64,000 nucleotides of DNA from Kordiimonadaceae bacterium. GTDB lineage: Bacteria; Pseudomonadota; Alphaproteobacteria; Sphingomonadales; Kordiimonadaceae. The notes beneath the pieces were generated by a model that was given only the letters and a program-made list of their open reading frames with translations, was not told the origin of the DNA and did not search any database. The stretch spans positions 1,674,001 to 1,738,000 of the forward strand of contig JAEPQB010000001.1 of assembly GCA_017640725.1 (NCBI GenBank). Direction: 5' to 3'. Both the position numbers and the translations under genes were made by a program. Positions 7,502 to 15,920 of the stretch are shown here, piece after piece. Within the stretch, counting starts at the first letter, position 1. Every line of letters begins with the position of its first letter.

Positions 7502-8305
7502 TCAGGAGACGATCCTGCAAAAGCTGCTTGTGCCCGCCAGTCCGATAGAAGGACCAAAAGCTGCCAAAACTTCCCCCGCCAAGGCTTGAACGTCTTTTGA
7601 TTGCACCTGGATAACCGGCATTTTGCCAAGCCGGAACGCAGAGCCAGACAACCGCACGGGAACAGCGATAAATGGCAACAATTGTGTGCCGACTGCTTTG
7701 CCATTTTCATCCACCAGCAGGTAGGCTGCTTTGTCACCGTCGGCATTTTTCACCAACAACATCGGTGGCATGCCGCCCATAATGCAAAGTTCGGCGCAGT
7801 CGCGGTGAACTTTGCCAGCGCCCGGTTTCATGACACCCAACATGCATTTCGAATCGACAATTTCACCTTGAAGAGACACCGCAATTGGTTCCGATGCGGT
7901 TGGCAATGTCAGTTTGTCGGCCGTGGATGCTTGCACGCTTTCGCTACTCTCTATTTCCAGCATTTGCCAAGGACCGCGCTCGATCATAAAGCCGGTGAGT
8001 TCAACAGATTGCCCGGCATAAGGTGCGACAATATCGTGGGCAGACATTTTGCCAAGCTGTACTAACAATATTGGATTGTCTTGCCGATCGTCGGTGATCA
8101 GCATCGGGTAGGGGTCCATTACAATGGTTCCCGTCACGGTCGTTGTATCAAGCGCCCAAGTGCCAGACCCTGCGGCCGGTGTTTTCTCCGCAATAAGATA
8201 CACTGTACCCAAAGCGATCAGCAAAGTAACCGGAATGAGCAAGCGAAACAGCGGTTTCAAGCCGACAGGAAACGGAAGATAGCCAACATAAAAATCACGC
8301 TTCAT
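7502..8305 (-). CDS. Membrane-anchored protein of unknown function in the Rieske operon
   Basis: A 267-residue protein that I cannot place in a named family. It has one N-terminal transmembrane segment (residues about 18-40, PLFRLLIPVTLLIALGTVYLI), so most of it is probably periplasmic. Two beta-rich halves follow: about 50-125 (VTGTIVMDPYPML..., ending VELTGFMIERG) and about 140-240, with a conserved-looking Cys/His stretch GEIVDSKCMLGVMKPGAGKVHRDCAELCIMGG. Those cysteines and the histidine could bind metal or heme. It begins four bases after the stop of the ferric-reductase-Rieske gene and is the last gene of that operon, so it may be a periplasmic partner of that electron-transfer chain. 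Confidence 0.7.
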   Translation of the reverse strand: MKRDFYVGYLPFPVGLKPLFRLLIPVTLLIALGTVYLIAEKTPAAGSGTWALDTTTVTGTIVMDPYPMLITDDRQDNPILLVQLGKMSAHDIVAPYAGQSVELTGFMIERGPWQMLEIESSESVQASTADKLTLPTASEPIAVSLQGEIVDSKCMLGVMKPGAGKVHRDCAELCIMGGMPPMLLVKNADGDKAAYLLVDENGKAVGTQLLPFIAVPVRLSGSAFRLGKMPVIQVQSKDVQALAGEVLAAFGPSIGLAGTSSFCRIVS

Positions 8306-8309
8306 TTGC

Positions 8310-9362
8310 CTATTCCTTATTCACAAAAGGCTTAACCAGCGGGCGCGCGGTGCCGGGCGGAAGCGGGTCTGGGTTCAGGACCAATTTCCCATCCAAAAGT
8401 TTCATCTGGTATGTCGCTACTTTTTCTTCAAACGGCGGCGGCGAAGCCCCGTCACTCAGCTGGTACTGGAAACCATGCCACGGACAAGTCACCAGACCCT
8501 CCACCATGCAGCCCTCACCGAGCGGGCCAGCCTGGTGCCGGCACACGTTTGATATCGCGCCATACTCATCATTTTCGTTTCGGAATATGGCAATGCGTTC
8601 ATCGCCGCCAACTTCAATGACCCGTGCGCCGTTTTGCGGAATCGCACTCGGATTTTCGATTTCGATCCACTCGCCGCCCGAAAGTTTATCGGGTTGGTTT
8701 TGTTGCCAAACAAGCGAGACAAGATGCAGCCCGCCGACAACAGCCAGGCTGGCGAAAGGCGCCCAGTCCGGCAGGGCTGAATGGGTGCTCTGTAGTGCGC
8801 CAAGCGACATGTGCATCAGCACGAGGCCGTATGCGACATACACCAGCATGTGAAGTGCCTTCCACACACCTGGCCCCAGCACGGCATTCCAATAGTCGTG
8901 ACTAGTGGCAGCCATCAGGAAGAAAATGAGCAGGGCAAAAAAGCCGAGCGGCTGGAAACGATACTCGCTTAAGGACTCAAATGAACCCTGGCTCGTGAAC
9001 AAAGAGGTCAAGGGGTCCACAGGGCCAAAGCCGTGGTACCACATGAGAGCAAACAAGCCGTGCGCCGATGCGATTACAAAAAATGAAACCCCCATATGAC
9101 GACGGTTGTAAAGCAGGGGTAAAAATCGCTCATTCAGTCGCGCGAGCGGGCCTGTCGATAATATGAGCGTCAGAAGTAAGAAGCCCGTGTCCCCCAGTGC
9201 TCGCAGCACGAGAATTTCCATACTTGGAACAGAAGCAGTCGGCACAACAGACGCGGAAATGGCTACATTGGCAATGATCGCAAGCAATATGCCCGCCCAC
9301 AAAAGGCCATCGTAAACCTTCTTGTTTTTGTTCCATTGAACGGTAGTGAAGCCATGGCTCAT
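8310..9362 (-). CDS. Ferric-reductase-like membrane domain fused to a Rieske [2Fe-2S] domain
   Basis: A 350-residue fusion. Residues about 1-225 form six or more membrane helices with the layout of the ferric reductase/YedZ-MsrQ superfamily. Histidines in FVIASAHGLFALMWYH and LHMLVYVAYGLVLMHMS are candidate heme ligands. Residues about 235-340 are a Rieske domain with C274-x-H276 (NVCRHQAGPLGEG) and C293-x-x-H296 (CPWHGFQ). I infer electron transfer between membrane heme and a [2Fe-2S] cluster. Its ATG overlaps the stop of the 50-residue upstream gene (ATGA), so translation is coupled. The partner oxidoreductase may be the Rieske-GltB protein from the same operon. Confidence 0.85.
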   Translation of the reverse strand: MSHGFTTVQWNKNKKVYDGLLWAGILLAIIANVAISASVVPTASVPSMEILVLRALGDTGFLLLTLILSTGPLARLNERFLPLLYNRRHMGVSFFVIASAHGLFALMWYHGFGPVDPLTSLFTSQGSFESLSEYRFQPLGFFALLIFFLMAATSHDYWNAVLGPGVWKALHMLVYVAYGLVLMHMSLGALQSTHSALPDWAPFASLAVVGGLHLVSLVWQQNQPDKLSGGEWIEIENPSAIPQNGARVIEVGGDERIAIFRNENDEYGAISNVCRHQAGPLGEGCMVEGLVTCPWHGFQYQLSDGASPPPFEEKVATYQMKLLDGKLVLNPDPLPPGTARPLVKPFVNKE

Positions 9363-9511
9363 TGAAATGTCTCCTCTTTTTTCACAAGAGGGAATGACTG
9401 TTCAGTTGGAACCAAGCGTCGGCCTTCAAGGGCAAACCAAATCAAGGCTGCCACGACCGGCACCAACAGGAGCCAAGTTGCGGCGTGGACTTTTCTGTGG
9501 GTCTTTTTCAT
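9359..9511 (-). CDS. 50-residue single-pass membrane protein between coupled genes
   Basis: A very short gene, ATG at 9511 and TGA at 9361-9359. The product begins MKKTHRKVHAATWLLLVPVV, continues with a hydrophobic helix (residues about 10-27), then a polar tail ending KKEETFQ. Its start overlaps the previous gene's stop, and its stop overlaps the next gene's start (ATGA in both cases). Such double coupling strongly supports a real gene. It is probably a small subunit of the membrane complex formed with the ferric-reductase-Rieske protein. No family recognised. Confidence 0.75.
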   Translation of the reverse strand: MKKTHRKVHAATWLLLVPVVAALIWFALEGRRLVPTEQSFPLVKKEETFQ

Positions 9512-9708
9512 GATTGTGATGCCTTAAGCCAGCGAACAGCAAGATAGGGCCATAACCCTATGCTTGCTGGCAATATCATCAGTCTGAACCCTTTGCCGCT
9601 CCCGGCTGCTGCTGGTTCAACCACATTGCAGCCTTTGATCACAAAAGCTAATCCAAAGGGCACGCCAATCAGAAAATACAGCGCCAAAACAGCCGGAATG
9701 CTAGACAT
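9508..9708 (-). CDS. 66-residue two-helix membrane protein in the Rieske operon
   Basis: The start MSSIPAVLALYFLIGVPFGL at 9708 overlaps the end of the Rieske-GltB gene by eight bases, and the stop overlaps the next start, so I prefer it to an upstream start at 9813. There are two hydrophobic segments, residues about 3-23 and 42-58 (FRLMILPASIGLWPYLAVRW), giving a hairpin membrane protein. No known domain. The position suggests a membrane anchor or small subunit for the flanking redox proteins. Confidence 0.72.
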   Translation of the reverse strand: MSSIPAVLALYFLIGVPFGLAFVIKGCNVVEPAAAGSGKGFRLMILPASIGLWPYLAVRWLKASQS

Positions 9709-11314
9709 CTGCGACCCCCGCAAACGGAACACCGGAAAGTTTCGCCATCTCATAGCGCCAAGTGACCAAATCATCCGAAGAGAAGTCGGAAAAATGGGTA
9801 TGGCCACAGGCACGGGCCAAAATTTTCATCAGTTCAACGCTGGTATCGAAAAAGCGTGCCAACTGCTCAGCCGACTGTTGCACCATAAGTCTTGCGCGCA
9901 GGTTTTCCTTTTGGGTGGCGATGCCAACGGGGCAATTATTGGTGTTGCAGGCGCGCATACCCAGGCACCCTATGGCTTGCATGGCGGCGTTCGATACGGC
10001 GATCGCGTCCGCCCCCATCGCAAGTGCTTTGGCAAAGTCGGCAGGTTTCCGGAGCCCACCTGTAGTGATCAGGCTCACGTGGGTTGCGGCAGACCTGTCA
10101 AGGTGCCTGCGTGCCCTTGCAAGGGCTGGAATGGTTGGCACAGAAATATTGTCTCGGAAGATGACAGGCGCTGCGCCAGTACCGCCGCCACGACCATCAA
10201 GGATGATGTAGTCAACGCCAACCTCGAGTGCTGCATCAATGTCTTTTTCAATGTGCTGAGCTGAGAGCTTGTAACCAATAGGGATGCCACCCGTATAGTC
10301 CCGCACTTGGTCGGCAAACTCTTTGATTTGCGACACTTCCGTCCATTCCGGGAAACGCGCAGGCGAAATGGCAGCTGTACCTTCTTCGAGGCCACGCACT
10401 TCAGCAATTTTGCCAACAACCTTGTCGCCTGGCAGGTGACCACCGGTTCCTGTTTTTGCACCCTGGCCTCCCTTGAAGTGGAACGCCTGACATTTTTTGA
10501 CTTTGTCCTCGCTATAACCAAATCGTGCGGATGCGAGTTCGTAAAAGTAGCGCGAGTTTTCAGCTTGCTCTTCCGGCAGCATGCCGCCTTCCCCTGAACA
10601 AATGCCTGTACCAGCCATCTCCGCGCCGCGCGCCAGGGCAACTTTTGCTTCTTCAGACAACGCGCCGTAACTCATGTCTGACACAAAAAGTGGTATTTTG
10701 AGTTTCAGCGGTTTCTGGGCGTTTTTGCCAATGGTGACATCCGTGCCAATTTCAGCGTCGTCAAGTTGTGGTGCTTTGTGAAGTTGGCCCACAACAAATT
10801 GAATATCGTCCCAACTTGGCAGTTCCGTGCGTGGCACGCCCATGGCTGCGGTCACGCCGTGATGACCGGTTTTGCTCAGACCGTTTTTAGCATACTCCTG
10901 AATGAGTCCCACATGTGGCTCAGCCGGGTCGGGGTGTGTGTCGGCATAAAGGCCCAAATACTCATCGCGCTGAAAAGGCTGGGGGTTGTCTTCGTGCCAG
11001 GCTTTGATCTCGTCTTCGTCCACCAGAACATCATTGCCTTCAACCCAGGCGCTGAATTTATGCAGCCGTTCTGCGTTATTATATTCGGAAATGCCCGTGT
11101 CGTAGCGAAAATCCCAGCCGTGCACCCCGCATATCAAGTTGGCCCCATCCACGTGCCCGTCCGCGAGCAAGGCACCCCTGTGTAAGCAGCGACCGTAAAG
11201 AACCGAAACCGTATCATCATATCGAACGATCACAAGGTCCACGTTCGCCACAAGTGCATACGCAGGCTCACGGTCGTTGAGCGCACCCCACTGCGCAACA
11301 GCAATTTTTTTCAT
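9701..11314 (-). CDS. Rieske domain fused to a GltB-type FMN/[3Fe-4S] synthase domain
   Basis: A 537-residue protein. Residues 1-105 are a Rieske domain: C43-x-H45 (GRCLHRGALL) and C62-x-x-H65 (CGVHGWDF). Residues about 150-520 match the FMN-binding central domain of glutamate synthase: SDMSYGALSEEAK, HFKGGQGAKTGTGGHLPG, ILDGRGGGTGAAP, and the iron-sulfur motif CLGMRACNTNNCPVGIATQ near the end. No glutamine amidotransferase domain is present. Stand-alone GltB-like domains occur in archaeal-type glutamate synthases and in N-methylglutamate synthase; an N-terminal Rieske fusion suggests a different electron source or a new substrate. It leads the five-gene minus operon, and its promoter faces the sigma gene at 11560. 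Confidence 0.87.
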   Translation of the reverse strand: MKKIAVAQWGALNDREPAYALVANVDLVIVRYDDTVSVLYGRCLHRGALLADGHVDGANLICGVHGWDFRYDTGISEYNNAERLHKFSAWVEGNDVLVDEDEIKAWHEDNPQPFQRDEYLGLYADTHPDPAEPHVGLIQEYAKNGLSKTGHHGVTAAMGVPRTELPSWDDIQFVVGQLHKAPQLDDAEIGTDVTIGKNAQKPLKLKIPLFVSDMSYGALSEEAKVALARGAEMAGTGICSGEGGMLPEEQAENSRYFYELASARFGYSEDKVKKCQAFHFKGGQGAKTGTGGHLPGDKVVGKIAEVRGLEEGTAAISPARFPEWTEVSQIKEFADQVRDYTGGIPIGYKLSAQHIEKDIDAALEVGVDYIILDGRGGGTGAAPVIFRDNISVPTIPALARARRHLDRSAATHVSLITTGGLRKPADFAKALAMGADAIAVSNAAMQAIGCLGMRACNTNNCPVGIATQKENLRARLMVQQSAEQLARFFDTSVELMKILARACGHTHFSDFSSDDLVTWRYEMAKLSGVPFAGVADV

Positions 11315-11430
11315 GCAAAATTTCTTTCAAAGTATGGTTGCTTCAAACTGGCCCCGAAATCTTTGGCCCCGTCTTTTAGATGCGCATGATCGCAAAAAGG
11401 TTACAATTGATAAAGCGGTCGTCATTTCGG

Positions 11431-11492
11431 CTAACATAAACGTTAGTTGGCCGTCAGAAGTGGTGGCGCAAAGGTTATGGGGTGTGACCCCA
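11431..11492. promoter_or_regulatory. Inverted repeats in the divergent Rieske-sigma intergenic region
   Basis: Two inverted repeats lie in the 245 bases between the Rieske-GltB gene (minus) and the sigma gene (plus). The first is CTAAC-6-GTTAG at 11431-11446. The second is TGGGGT-GTG-ACCCCA at 11478-11492, 68 bases upstream of the sigma start. Either could be an operator controlling both directions. I could not assign -35/-10 elements with confidence. Confidence 0.4.
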
Positions 11493-11559
11493 CGGCCAAA
11501 TATTTTTCCTCATAATGGGTGCATCGATTGGATGTCGAAACAAAACCTGGGGAAACAAG

Positions 11560-12144
11560 ATGACCGACCAAGCCATATTACTGGCCGGCCTTCTGGATGG
11601 TGACCGCCACGCGTATGAGGAGCTGGTGACCACCTATAGTGGGCGATTGCATGGCAAAGCGATGCAGCTTCTTGATAATCACGAAGACGCATCTGACTGT
11701 GTTCAGGAATGCTTCATACAGGTACACCGAAAAATCGACACGTTTCGGGCTGAAGCGCAGCTTTCCAGTTGGATGCACCGCATCTTAGTGAATGCCTGTC
11801 TGAGCAAGCTGCGCAGTAGGGCCAGGCATCTGGCCGAAAATCTGGAGGCATGCGAGAAAGCGCATGGTGAGGATTGTGCATGGGCCAGCAGCATATGGCC
11901 ATTTATTGGGTCCGGCGAAGCAGCGGTAGAGGCTTTGAGTTTGCAAAATCTGGTACTGTCAAAAATTGAGGAACTGCCAGAAAACTATCGTGGTGTTCTG
12001 TTTTTGCGGGATATCCAAGGTTACTCTACGGCTGAGGTTGCTGACATTCTGTCGCTATCAACATCGGCAACAAAAGTACGACTTCACAGAGCGCGCGCAC
12101 TTTTGAGAGCAAAGTTGCAACCCCTTCGCGAATTTGTAGAGTAG
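11560..12144 (+). CDS. ECF sigma factor, apparently without an adjacent anti-sigma gene
   Basis: A 194-residue ECF sigma factor. The ATG at 11560 follows GGGGAAACAAG. Region 2: DASDCVQECFIQVHRKIDTFRAEAQLSSWMHRILVNACLSKLR; region 4: LPENYRGVLFLRDIQGYSTAEVADIL followed by STSATKVRLHRARALL. The linker is long and Cys/Trp-rich (EDCAWASSIWPFIGSG). It is transcribed away from the Rieske operon. The next gene is a lipase-like lipoprotein, not an anti-sigma factor, so control is unknown. It resembles the sigma factor at 16877 in region 4 and may belong to the same subgroup. Confidence 0.88.
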   Translation: MTDQAILLAGLLDGDRHAYEELVTTYSGRLHGKAMQLLDNHEDASDCVQECFIQVHRKIDTFRAEAQLSSWMHRILVNACLSKLRSRARHLAENLEACEKAHGEDCAWASSIWPFIGSGEAAVEALSLQNLVLSKIEELPENYRGVLFLRDIQGYSTAEVADILSLSTSATKVRLHRARALLRAKLQPLREFVE

Positions 12145-12238
12145 CGACTATCAAAACGGGTGTTCTTGCGGAATTTAGGCAACGCCGCACGTCCAGATCA
12201 GATCACCAAGATTAGAATACTTTAGGCTGGAAACTCGC

Positions 12239-13723
12239 ATGACCAAATTAAAAAATAGTGCTCTCCTGACTGTACTTTTTGTGCTTTCAGCGTGTTCTTC
12301 TGGCCCAAAAGAGCCGGATATCGCTCTGACTTACAACCGAATTGCGGCTGCAGAGTCTCCCGACAGGAACCCTGTGATTGTCATCCCAGGAATTTTGGGT
12401 TCCAACCTGAAAGATATCCGGACCGACCAACCAGTTTGGGGCGCATTTGTTGCCGGTGCCGCAGACCCACAAACTGACGAAGGCCTGAAGCTGATAACCG
12501 CCCCCTACATTTATCCTGACGGTTCCCTAACCAATTGGAGCCATGTGGTGCCCGATGGCGCCCTGACAGAGGTCAGAGTGGAATTGCTGGGTATCCCCCT
12601 GAAAGTTGCTGCTTATGCCCAGCTTGTTAGTGCTCTTGGTGCCGGTGGATTCCGCGAGTTTCAAGTGGGTGAATCGAACGCAGAATTGTATGACAATCCT
12701 CACTATAACGCTTTTCAGTTTGATTATGACTGGCGGCTATCGAACGCTGACAATGCAGCAAAACTATTCGATTTTGTGCAGGAAGTCCGGGATAGAGTTG
12801 CTCGAGACTATGAGCAGAAATTTGGCATTGAAGACCGAGACATCAAAGTAGACATCGTAGCGCATTCCATGGGTGGTTTGCTCACAAGATATATGCTGCG
12901 ATACGGCAAGCAAGGTCTACCCGAAGATGGCTCAGACCCGGTTCTGAATTGGTCAGGCACGCACGGCGTCGAACGTGTAATATTGGTAGGAACGCCAAAT
13001 GCAGGGTCTGCTCAGGCTTTGAACGAGCTTATTGAAGGCAAAAACTATGGTTGGCCGTTTTTGCCATATTACAACCAAGCCGTATTGGGTTCTTTTGCCT
13101 CTTTGTATCAACTTCTTCCAAGAGACCGGCATAATGTTGTCACCTTGAAAAATGGAGAGGCCCTGGGCTCGTTGTATGACATTGAAACGTGGGAGCGTTA
13201 CCAGTGGGGGTTAATGAACCCCAAAATGCAAAAAACCTATCGCCGTTTGTTTCCGGAAATTGAAGACGCCGCCGAGCTGAAGGCTGTTGTGCACAATACC
13301 CTTGAAACGCATTTGGAAAATGCCAGGCGATTCAGCAGAGCCCTCGATATTCCGGCATCTCCACCAGATCATATAATTTTAAATCTTGTGCTCGGGGATG
13401 TTGACCTCACAACAAGAACAATCGAATACGATGCGGAAAAAGACAAACTTCGCGTTTTGGAAGAAGTGCCAGGAGATGGGGTAGTACCTCGATACTCCGC
13501 ACTTATGGATGAACGTGAAGACGGCAATTCAGCCACTTGGACACCCAGATTGCGGTCGCCAATCGATTTTGATAGCGTAGTTATTCTTCCCTACGAACAC
13601 ATCAACTTGACACAGTCCAAGGTGTTTATTGACAACCTATTGTATTGGCTTTTGGTGGAACCACGCGCGGTTGATAAGAAAGTGCCCAGTTCAGATGCGC
13701 CAGAAGTGTGTTCGTGCCAATAA
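12239..13723 (+). CDS. LCAT-like lipoprotein lipase/acyltransferase
   Basis: A 494-residue protein with a lipoprotein signal peptide; the lipobox LSAC puts the lipidated cysteine at residue 19. It has an alpha/beta-hydrolase fold of the lecithin:cholesterol acyltransferase family: oxyanion segment NPVIVIPGILGSNL, substrate-side motif FQFDYDWR, and nucleophile elbow VAHSMGGLLTRYML with Ser210. An Asp near DVDLTT or GDGVV and the His of YEHINL could complete the triad. It probably hydrolyses or transfers acyl groups of envelope lipids. It lies 94 bases after the sigma gene on the same strand and may be one of its targets. Confidence 0.83.
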   Translation: MTKLKNSALLTVLFVLSACSSGPKEPDIALTYNRIAAAESPDRNPVIVIPGILGSNLKDIRTDQPVWGAFVAGAADPQTDEGLKLITAPYIYPDGSLTNWSHVVPDGALTEVRVELLGIPLKVAAYAQLVSALGAGGFREFQVGESNAELYDNPHYNAFQFDYDWRLSNADNAAKLFDFVQEVRDRVARDYEQKFGIEDRDIKVDIVAHSMGGLLTRYMLRYGKQGLPEDGSDPVLNWSGTHGVERVILVGTPNAGSAQALNELIEGKNYGWPFLPYYNQAVLGSFASLYQLLPRDRHNVVTLKNGEALGSLYDIETWERYQWGLMNPKMQKTYRRLFPEIEDAAELKAVVHNTLETHLENARRFSRALDIPASPPDHIILNLVLGDVDLTTRTIEYDAEKDKLRVLEEVPGDGVVPRYSALMDEREDGNSATWTPRLRSPIDFDSVVILPYEHINLTQSKVFIDNLLYWLLVEPRAVDKKVPSSDAPEVCSCQ

Positions 13724-13758
13724 GCACTGCATCTGTGCTCCACAAAACAAGCTTTGTG
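13723..13758 (+). terminator. Tandem small hairpins after the LCAT-like gene
   Basis: Overlapping the stop, AGCAC-7-GTGCT (13723-13739) is followed by CACAAA-6-TTTGTG (13741-13758). Both could form hairpins, but no strong T-run follows, so termination is only a possibility. Confidence 0.3.
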
Positions 13759-13897
13759 CGGTTTGCTCCTTTCCAAAGGGCGAACAGCTGTCGCAGGGCT
13801 ATAGTACCACTGCCAAACTTTTGTAACCTTTTTGACGACCGAGGCATCTAAACTCTAAACAGTCAATATTCGGATTGTTTAAGGGGGAGTCAAAATT

Positions 13898-15901
13898 ATG
13901 TCGTCAAATACCGCAACGACCGACGGGTCGCTGGAGTGGATCAAAGTTGCGTCCGCGAACGAATTACCTGAGGGTCGCGTAAAGACCGTCACGGCTGGAA
14001 CCAAGTCGATATGCTTATCCCATTTTGACGGCCAGTTTGCCGCAATGGACAATCATTGCCCGCACCAGGGTGGCCCTCTGGGCGAAGGCTCTATCGAGCG
14101 CGGTGTTGACGACAAATGCTGGATTCGTTGCCCATGGCATGGCTGGGATTTCGACCCCATCACAGGCAAACCCCCAGGAGGGCACGAAGACTCGGGCCAG
14201 GAAACCTACGCCGTGGACGTGCGGGACGGCGAAGTGTTCATCGGCCTGCCACAAGAGCCCGAGAGCCCGACCACAGTCTCCGACATTATGGCTGAAACCA
14301 TGACCAATTGGGGTGTGACCACCGTATTTGGCATGGTGGGCCATTCGAACCTGGGTCTCGCTGAAGCGCTGAGGAAACAGGAGCAAAAAGGTAATTTGCG
14401 GTACATCGGTATTCGCCATGAAGGTGCCGCGGCGTTTGCGTGCTCGGGCTACGCTAAACTCACTGGTCGCCCGGCTGCCTGTTTGACTATCGCGGGTCCG
14501 GGTGCCACCAATCTTTTGACGGGCTTGTGGGACGCCAAAGTCGACAGAGCCCCGGTTCTGGCGCTGACCGGTCAGGTGAATACGCAAGTGATGGGGCCGG
14601 GCGCGTTTCAGGAGATTGATCTTTCCAGTGCCTTTGATGCCGTGTCGGCCTTTAGCCAAACAGTACTTCACGGCTCCAAACATGCTGAACTGATGACGCT
14701 TGCGCTAAAAACCGCGCACATTGACCGCGATGTATCCCACTTGATATTTCCGGATGAGGTCCAGGTCATTGAAGCTGATGCGTCCGCCAAGCCAGGTGGC
14801 CCTTCTGGGCGCTTGGCTGGGCACGTGATGGAGCCCGAAAAAGCGGTGCTGGATGATGTGGTTGCTCACATCACAGCGGCAAAACGTCCATTAATTATTG
14901 TTGGCTACGGTGCGCTTTCCGGCATGCCCGAAATCATTGAGCTGGCTGAAAAGCTTAAGTGCCCTGTTGTGACCACCTTCAAGGCAAAAGGCCAAATTGC
15001 AGACAGCCACCCCAACGCCGCTGGCGTTCTGGGTCGATCCGGAACACCCATCGCCAGCTGGTTTATGAATGAATGCGACCTCCAGGTCGTTTTCGGTGCC
15101 TCCTTCTCCAACCATACAGGCATCGAGTCTTCAAAGCCGACCATTCAGGTTGACTTTGATAGGTCAGCGCTCGGCAGGTTCCATCCGGTTGACGTGCCGG
15201 TTTGGGGCGAAATTGCCCGCACGGCGCAATTGATTCTTGCGTGCCTCCCTGACTCCACCGAGGGCACAGATCAATTGCCGGAACTTGCTGAGCGTTGGTC
15301 CATCTGGCGCGAAGAAAAAACGCGCCGGACAGGAGACGATTTGGGCCAGGGCATCAATTCCTCGCTCCTGTTCGCAACTTTGTCAGAGCTGGTGCCGGCT
15401 GATGCTGTATTGCCGGTTGATGTCGGCAACAATACCTACAGTTTCGGGCGTTATTTTGAAACCAAGCCGGGACAACGTGTTTTGATGTCAGGGTATTTGG
15501 GTTCCATCGGCTTTTCGTTTTCTGCGGCTATGGGCGCTTGGTGTGCGACACAGGAAGACGGCGAATACAAAAACCGCCCTGTCGTTTCGGTTTCCGGTGA
15601 TGGTGGCTTTGGTCAGTATTTGGCCGACTTCACCACAGCCGTGAAATACAATATGAACATCACGCACATCCTGCTCAATAACTCAGAGCTTGGGAAAATC
15701 AGTAAAGAGCAAATGGCGGGAGAGTGGCAGGTATGGCAAACGGCTCTGCACAATCCATCCTTTGCCGCCTACGCAAAACTGTGTGGTGGGCAGGGCTTTA
15801 AAGTCACCAAGCCTGAACAGCTTTCGGACGCGATAGCGCAAGCGATGGCCTACGACGGCCCAGCCATTGTTGAAATTATTACAGATGCAGCGCTGATCTA
15901 G
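13898..15901 (+). CDS. Rieske [2Fe-2S] domain fused to a ThDP-dependent enzyme
   Basis: A 667-residue fusion. Residues 12-118 form a Rieske domain with C54-x-H56 (NHCPHQGGPLGEG) and C78-x-x-H81 (RCPWHGWDF). Residues about 125-667 form a complete three-domain ThDP enzyme of the pyruvate oxidase/acetolactate synthase type: catalytic Glu175 in IRHEGAAAFACSGYA, TIAGPGATN, a middle domain with KRPLIIVGYGA, and the ThDP-Mg site SGDGGFGQYL with a downstream NN. Family members decarboxylate 2-oxo acids. The fused cluster suggests that electrons from the ThDP intermediate go to the Rieske centre, or that the cluster senses redox state. It starts its own unit, 174 bases after the LCAT-like gene, and is followed closely by DUF1622. 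Confidence 0.88.
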   Translation: MSSNTATTDGSLEWIKVASANELPEGRVKTVTAGTKSICLSHFDGQFAAMDNHCPHQGGPLGEGSIERGVDDKCWIRCPWHGWDFDPITGKPPGGHEDSGQETYAVDVRDGEVFIGLPQEPESPTTVSDIMAETMTNWGVTTVFGMVGHSNLGLAEALRKQEQKGNLRYIGIRHEGAAAFACSGYAKLTGRPAACLTIAGPGATNLLTGLWDAKVDRAPVLALTGQVNTQVMGPGAFQEIDLSSAFDAVSAFSQTVLHGSKHAELMTLALKTAHIDRDVSHLIFPDEVQVIEADASAKPGGPSGRLAGHVMEPEKAVLDDVVAHITAAKRPLIIVGYGALSGMPEIIELAEKLKCPVVTTFKAKGQIADSHPNAAGVLGRSGTPIASWFMNECDLQVVFGASFSNHTGIESSKPTIQVDFDRSALGRFHPVDVPVWGEIARTAQLILACLPDSTEGTDQLPELAERWSIWREEKTRRTGDDLGQGINSSLLFATLSELVPADAVLPVDVGNNTYSFGRYFETKPGQRVLMSGYLGSIGFSFSAAMGAWCATQEDGEYKNRPVVSVSGDGGFGQYLADFTTAVKYNMNITHILLNNSELGKISKEQMAGEWQVWQTALHNPSFAAYAKLCGGQGFKVTKPEQLSDAIAQAMAYDGPAIVEIITDAALI

Positions 15902-15920
15902 GCCGCGATAGGGAATTGCA

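Noticed and set aside
7357-7746. Possible frameshifted extension or separate small gene at the end of the 7502-8305 gene
   Set aside because: The frame overlaps the better-supported gene, has no motif and no start signal; the annotated protein already ends naturally.
13800-13897. Sigma-F-like promoter (GTAACC) upstream of the Rieske-ThDP gene
   Set aside because: GTAACC is present near 13823, but no matching -10 element is found at the expected spacing, so I did not list it.
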